Below are positions 40,074 to 41,462 of a stretch of DNA of 41,462 bases, piece by piece (positions within the stretch are counted from its first letter, which is position 1; the number at the start of each line of letters is the position of its first letter). The stretch lies in NCBI GenBank assembly GCA_023666265.1, contig JAMPCH010000022.1, forward strand, positions 1 to 41,462, in the 5' to 3' direction. A program made the position numbers and the translations under genes. A model generated the notes under the pieces. That model did no database searches, was not told where the DNA came from, and saw nothing but the letters and a program-made list of their open reading frames with translations. This stretch comes from Roseburia sp. (lineage in GTDB: Bacteria > Bacillota > Clostridia > Oscillospirales > Ruminococcaceae).

Positions 40074-40271
40074 AAATCCTCCGTGTTCGTTCCCGAGGCG
40101 TTCGACGAACGCGCGCATCTCCGCCTTGGAGGCGACCGCGCGGGACTGTTCGATGACCTCGCGGCGGCGAAGCTCGGACAGCTCCGCGAAATGCTTCAGC
40201 GCGTCGGAATTTTCCGCGAGGGCGTACCCCAGCCCGAGCGGTACGGTCGGGCGATCCTTTTGTTCCTGCAT
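40071..40271 (-). CDS. Small conserved protein with PLGLGYAL motif (YdeI C-terminal-like)
   Basis: This 66-residue protein has PTVPLGLGYALAENSDALKHFAELS, then RRREVIEQSRAVASKAEMRAFVERL. The pattern of P-L-G-x-G-x-AL-x-x-N, a short helix, and S-K-x-E-M-x-x-x-V-x-x-L is seen in small proteins of many Clostridia and in the C-terminal tail of YdeI/OmpD-associated proteins. Function is unknown. I chose the ATG at 40271 behind AGGAAAAG; GTG 40286 would add five residues. It ends in a perfect terminator and stands alone. Confidence 0.75.
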   Translation of the reverse strand: MQEQKDRPTVPLGLGYALAENSDALKHFAELSELRRREVIEQSRAVASKAEMRAFVERLGNEHGGF

Positions 40272-40370
40272 TTTTCTTTTCCTCACTTTCCGTACTGTAT
40301 GATCCTGAGGATTAGTGTGTACGGAAAGGCGGGGAATATACCTGTTACGCGATCGATTTCGCGACCCGAT

Positions 40371-40436
40371 CTAAGCGACCTCGCGGGCTTTCGCTTCTTC
40401 ACTCGTGTCATAGGTGACTTTTACTTTATGCTCCAT
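40371..40436 (-). pseudogene. Fragment of a second Rpn/PD-(D/E)XK gene
   Basis: The 21-codon frame MEHKVKVTYDTSEEAKAREVA matches VKVIYDMSEDAKMREVAW of the adjacent Rpn gene; TAG then replaces the Trp codon. It lies 15 bp after that gene's stop and has no other recognisable part. It is a remnant of tandem duplication or recombination. Confidence 0.65.
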
Positions 40437-40451
40437 AAATTTTCCTATTGT

Positions 40452-41462
40452 TTATTCGGGAATATATTTTCGGATCACGCTTTCGGGGACACCGTCCGCT
40501 CTCATTCGCTCTGCCATTGCGGCTCTTTCCTCGGCTCTCCCTTCCTCTCTCCCTTTGGCTCTGCCTCTCACCTCGCCTCTTGCTTCGCCTATTTCTATCC
40601 CTTCCTCTCTTGCCCCGTTTAAAAGGGAAGCCTCATCATGGAGTGCCTTTTCTCTGATCCAAGCGACCTCGCGCATTTTTGCGTCCTCGCTCATATCATA
40701 GATCACCTTGACCGCTTTTTTCATGATCGGTACGTTTGTTTGTTCCAGCATCTCAAAATCCTCCTCCTTATCGGCGTTGATGAATTGTAACCAAAGCTCT
40801 CGTTGGTCGCTTAAGGCAACACCGCACAATTACCGGCTACGCCTTTGCCGTCCCATCGACAGCCATCTTTTCCGCCATATTGCACAGAATTTTTTTGAAA
40901 GGTGATCTCCCCCGGGCGGGGGAGGTGTCACGCAGTGACAGAGGGGCTGACCGACAGATCAGCCTTCCTGCAAAAATTCTGTACAATCTGACGAAAAATC
41001 TGACTGCCGCTGGAACGACAATAATTGTGCGGTGTAGCCTTAAATTCGGCGTTTTACCGATCTTTTTCAGCTCAAAAAAGTGGATGGCGAATTTATCGGA
41101 GAATACCTCGCCCGTCCCCTTGATGATCGCCGCGACCTCGGTATGATAATCTTTCCCCTCGAACATATTGAAGTTCACGATATTGATCGTGATCGTCTGT
41201 TTCAGATCGCGGTAGTTTTCCCCGCTTTTCAGCTCCGAAGCATACAGCTTCGCCCAGTAGAATAATGTCCGATCGCGGAAGTCCGGCTGATTCTTCATCT
41301 GAATTTCCACATTGACGAGCTTATCGTCCACCTGAAGGCTCAGGTCTAAGCGACTGAACTTCCCGTCCAAGGTCTCGGGCGGAAGCTCGGGGTTCGTGAC
41401 CGTAATGGAGCGGATACGCTCCTCCGGGATCGACAGCATACAAGATATGTTTGAAAAATCAA
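40452..41462 (-). pseudogene. Rpn/PD-(D/E)XK nuclease-family transposase gene, split by a MITE and cut by the window edge
   Basis: The N-terminal part (41462 to about 41043) has ITVTNPELPPETLDGKFSRLDL, VNVEIQMKN (the E-x-Q of the PD-(D/E)XK site) and RTLFYWAKLYASEL. It ends FFELKKIGKTPN, and then enters the inserted element (40814-41040) and stops at 40837. The C-terminal part (from about 40812) starts LSDQRELWLQFINA and ends IRKYIPE at 40452. The frame stays open to the window end (DFSNISC before MLSIPEE), so the true start is outside. These Rpn proteins promote RecA-independent recombination or act as nucleases. The gene is inactive as one polypeptide. Confidence 0.88.
40814..41040 (-). mobile_element. 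Palindromic MITE-like element, copy 3, inside the Rpn gene (227 bp)
   Basis: The ends AGGCAACACCGCACAATTA and the complement of AGGCTACACCGCACAATTA are flanked by TA on both sides (within TTAA). It carries the same CTCCCCC...GGGGGAG and GTCACGCAGTGAC nested hairpins as copy 2. Deleting it with one TA restores a continuous Rpn frame. Confidence 0.88.

Overview
The window looks like chromosomal DNA of a GC-rich, low-copy-repeat-laden Clostridia member (Firmicutes; Oscillospirales/Ruminococcaceae-like, probably a gut or rumen anaerobe). This rests on the rpmH-rnpA-yidD-yidC-khpB order, strong GGAGG ribosome binding sites, several exact TTGACA-N17-TATAAT promoters, and families typical of such bacteria (WG-repeat lipoprotein, GH26 mannanase, Fn3 secreted protein, DHHW proteins, CsbB/YfhO-type glycosylation pair). 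The assignment is inference from gene content; no 16S or other marker search was possible.

Layout. 1-500: remnants of two repeat families. 503-2225: a divergent PH-domain membrane protein and XRE regulator with paired operators. 2280-4092: a WG-repeat lipoprotein between two direct hairpin repeats. 4115-7386 (minus): operon nudix-folC-GH13 glucosidase. 7555-9717 (plus): Abi_2/HEPN protein, GT4 glycosyltransferase and a RelB-like small protein. 9932-13098 (minus): beta-helix lipoprotein, GH26 mannanase and a 56-residue protein. 13583-16050: convergent Fn3 secreted protein and TPR protein. 16306-16577: tRNA-Gln(UUG) preceded by tandem terminator/tRNA-3'-end units. 16646-20045 (minus): khpB-yidC-yidD-rnpA-rpmH ribosome/secretion operon, without dnaA next to it. 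20426-25919 (plus): PNPOx-like flavoprotein, two envelope proteins, GT2 and YfhO. 26196-32499 (plus): coaX, an ECF S component, mfd, a helical-repeat protein, pth. 33088-38230 (plus): two DHHW/SGNH-like exported proteins, an FkbH-type HAD/acyltransferase and an acyl carrier protein. 38673-41462 (minus): a DUF348-G5-3D cell-wall protein, a small conserved protein, and a Rpn/PD-(D/E)XK gene split by a MITE-like element.

How it fits together. Housekeeping islands (protein export, ribosome, tRNA recycling, CoA and folate supply, transcription-coupled repair) alternate with envelope biology: glycolipid synthesis (GT4), undecaprenyl-type sugar transfer (GT2 plus YfhO), wall hydrolysis (3D domain), and a putative acyl or glyceroyl decoration system (FkbH, ACP, two DHHW proteins). 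That last cluster is the best candidate for an undescribed system: it has the carrier, the loading enzyme and two exported esterase/transferase-like proteins, but no MBOAT or other membrane acyl exporter in the window, and its fkbH-acp pair is enclosed by inverted repeats.

The intergenic DNA is unusually rich in structure: a five-hairpin repeat whose two copies show compensatory stem changes, a TA-flanked palindromic MITE family in three copies (one inside a gene whose exact reading frame is restored by removing it), a second TA-flanked MITE, a 104-105 bp tandem repeat, and a short CCTTCCCAAAATAAA motif recurring at about a dozen gene junctions.
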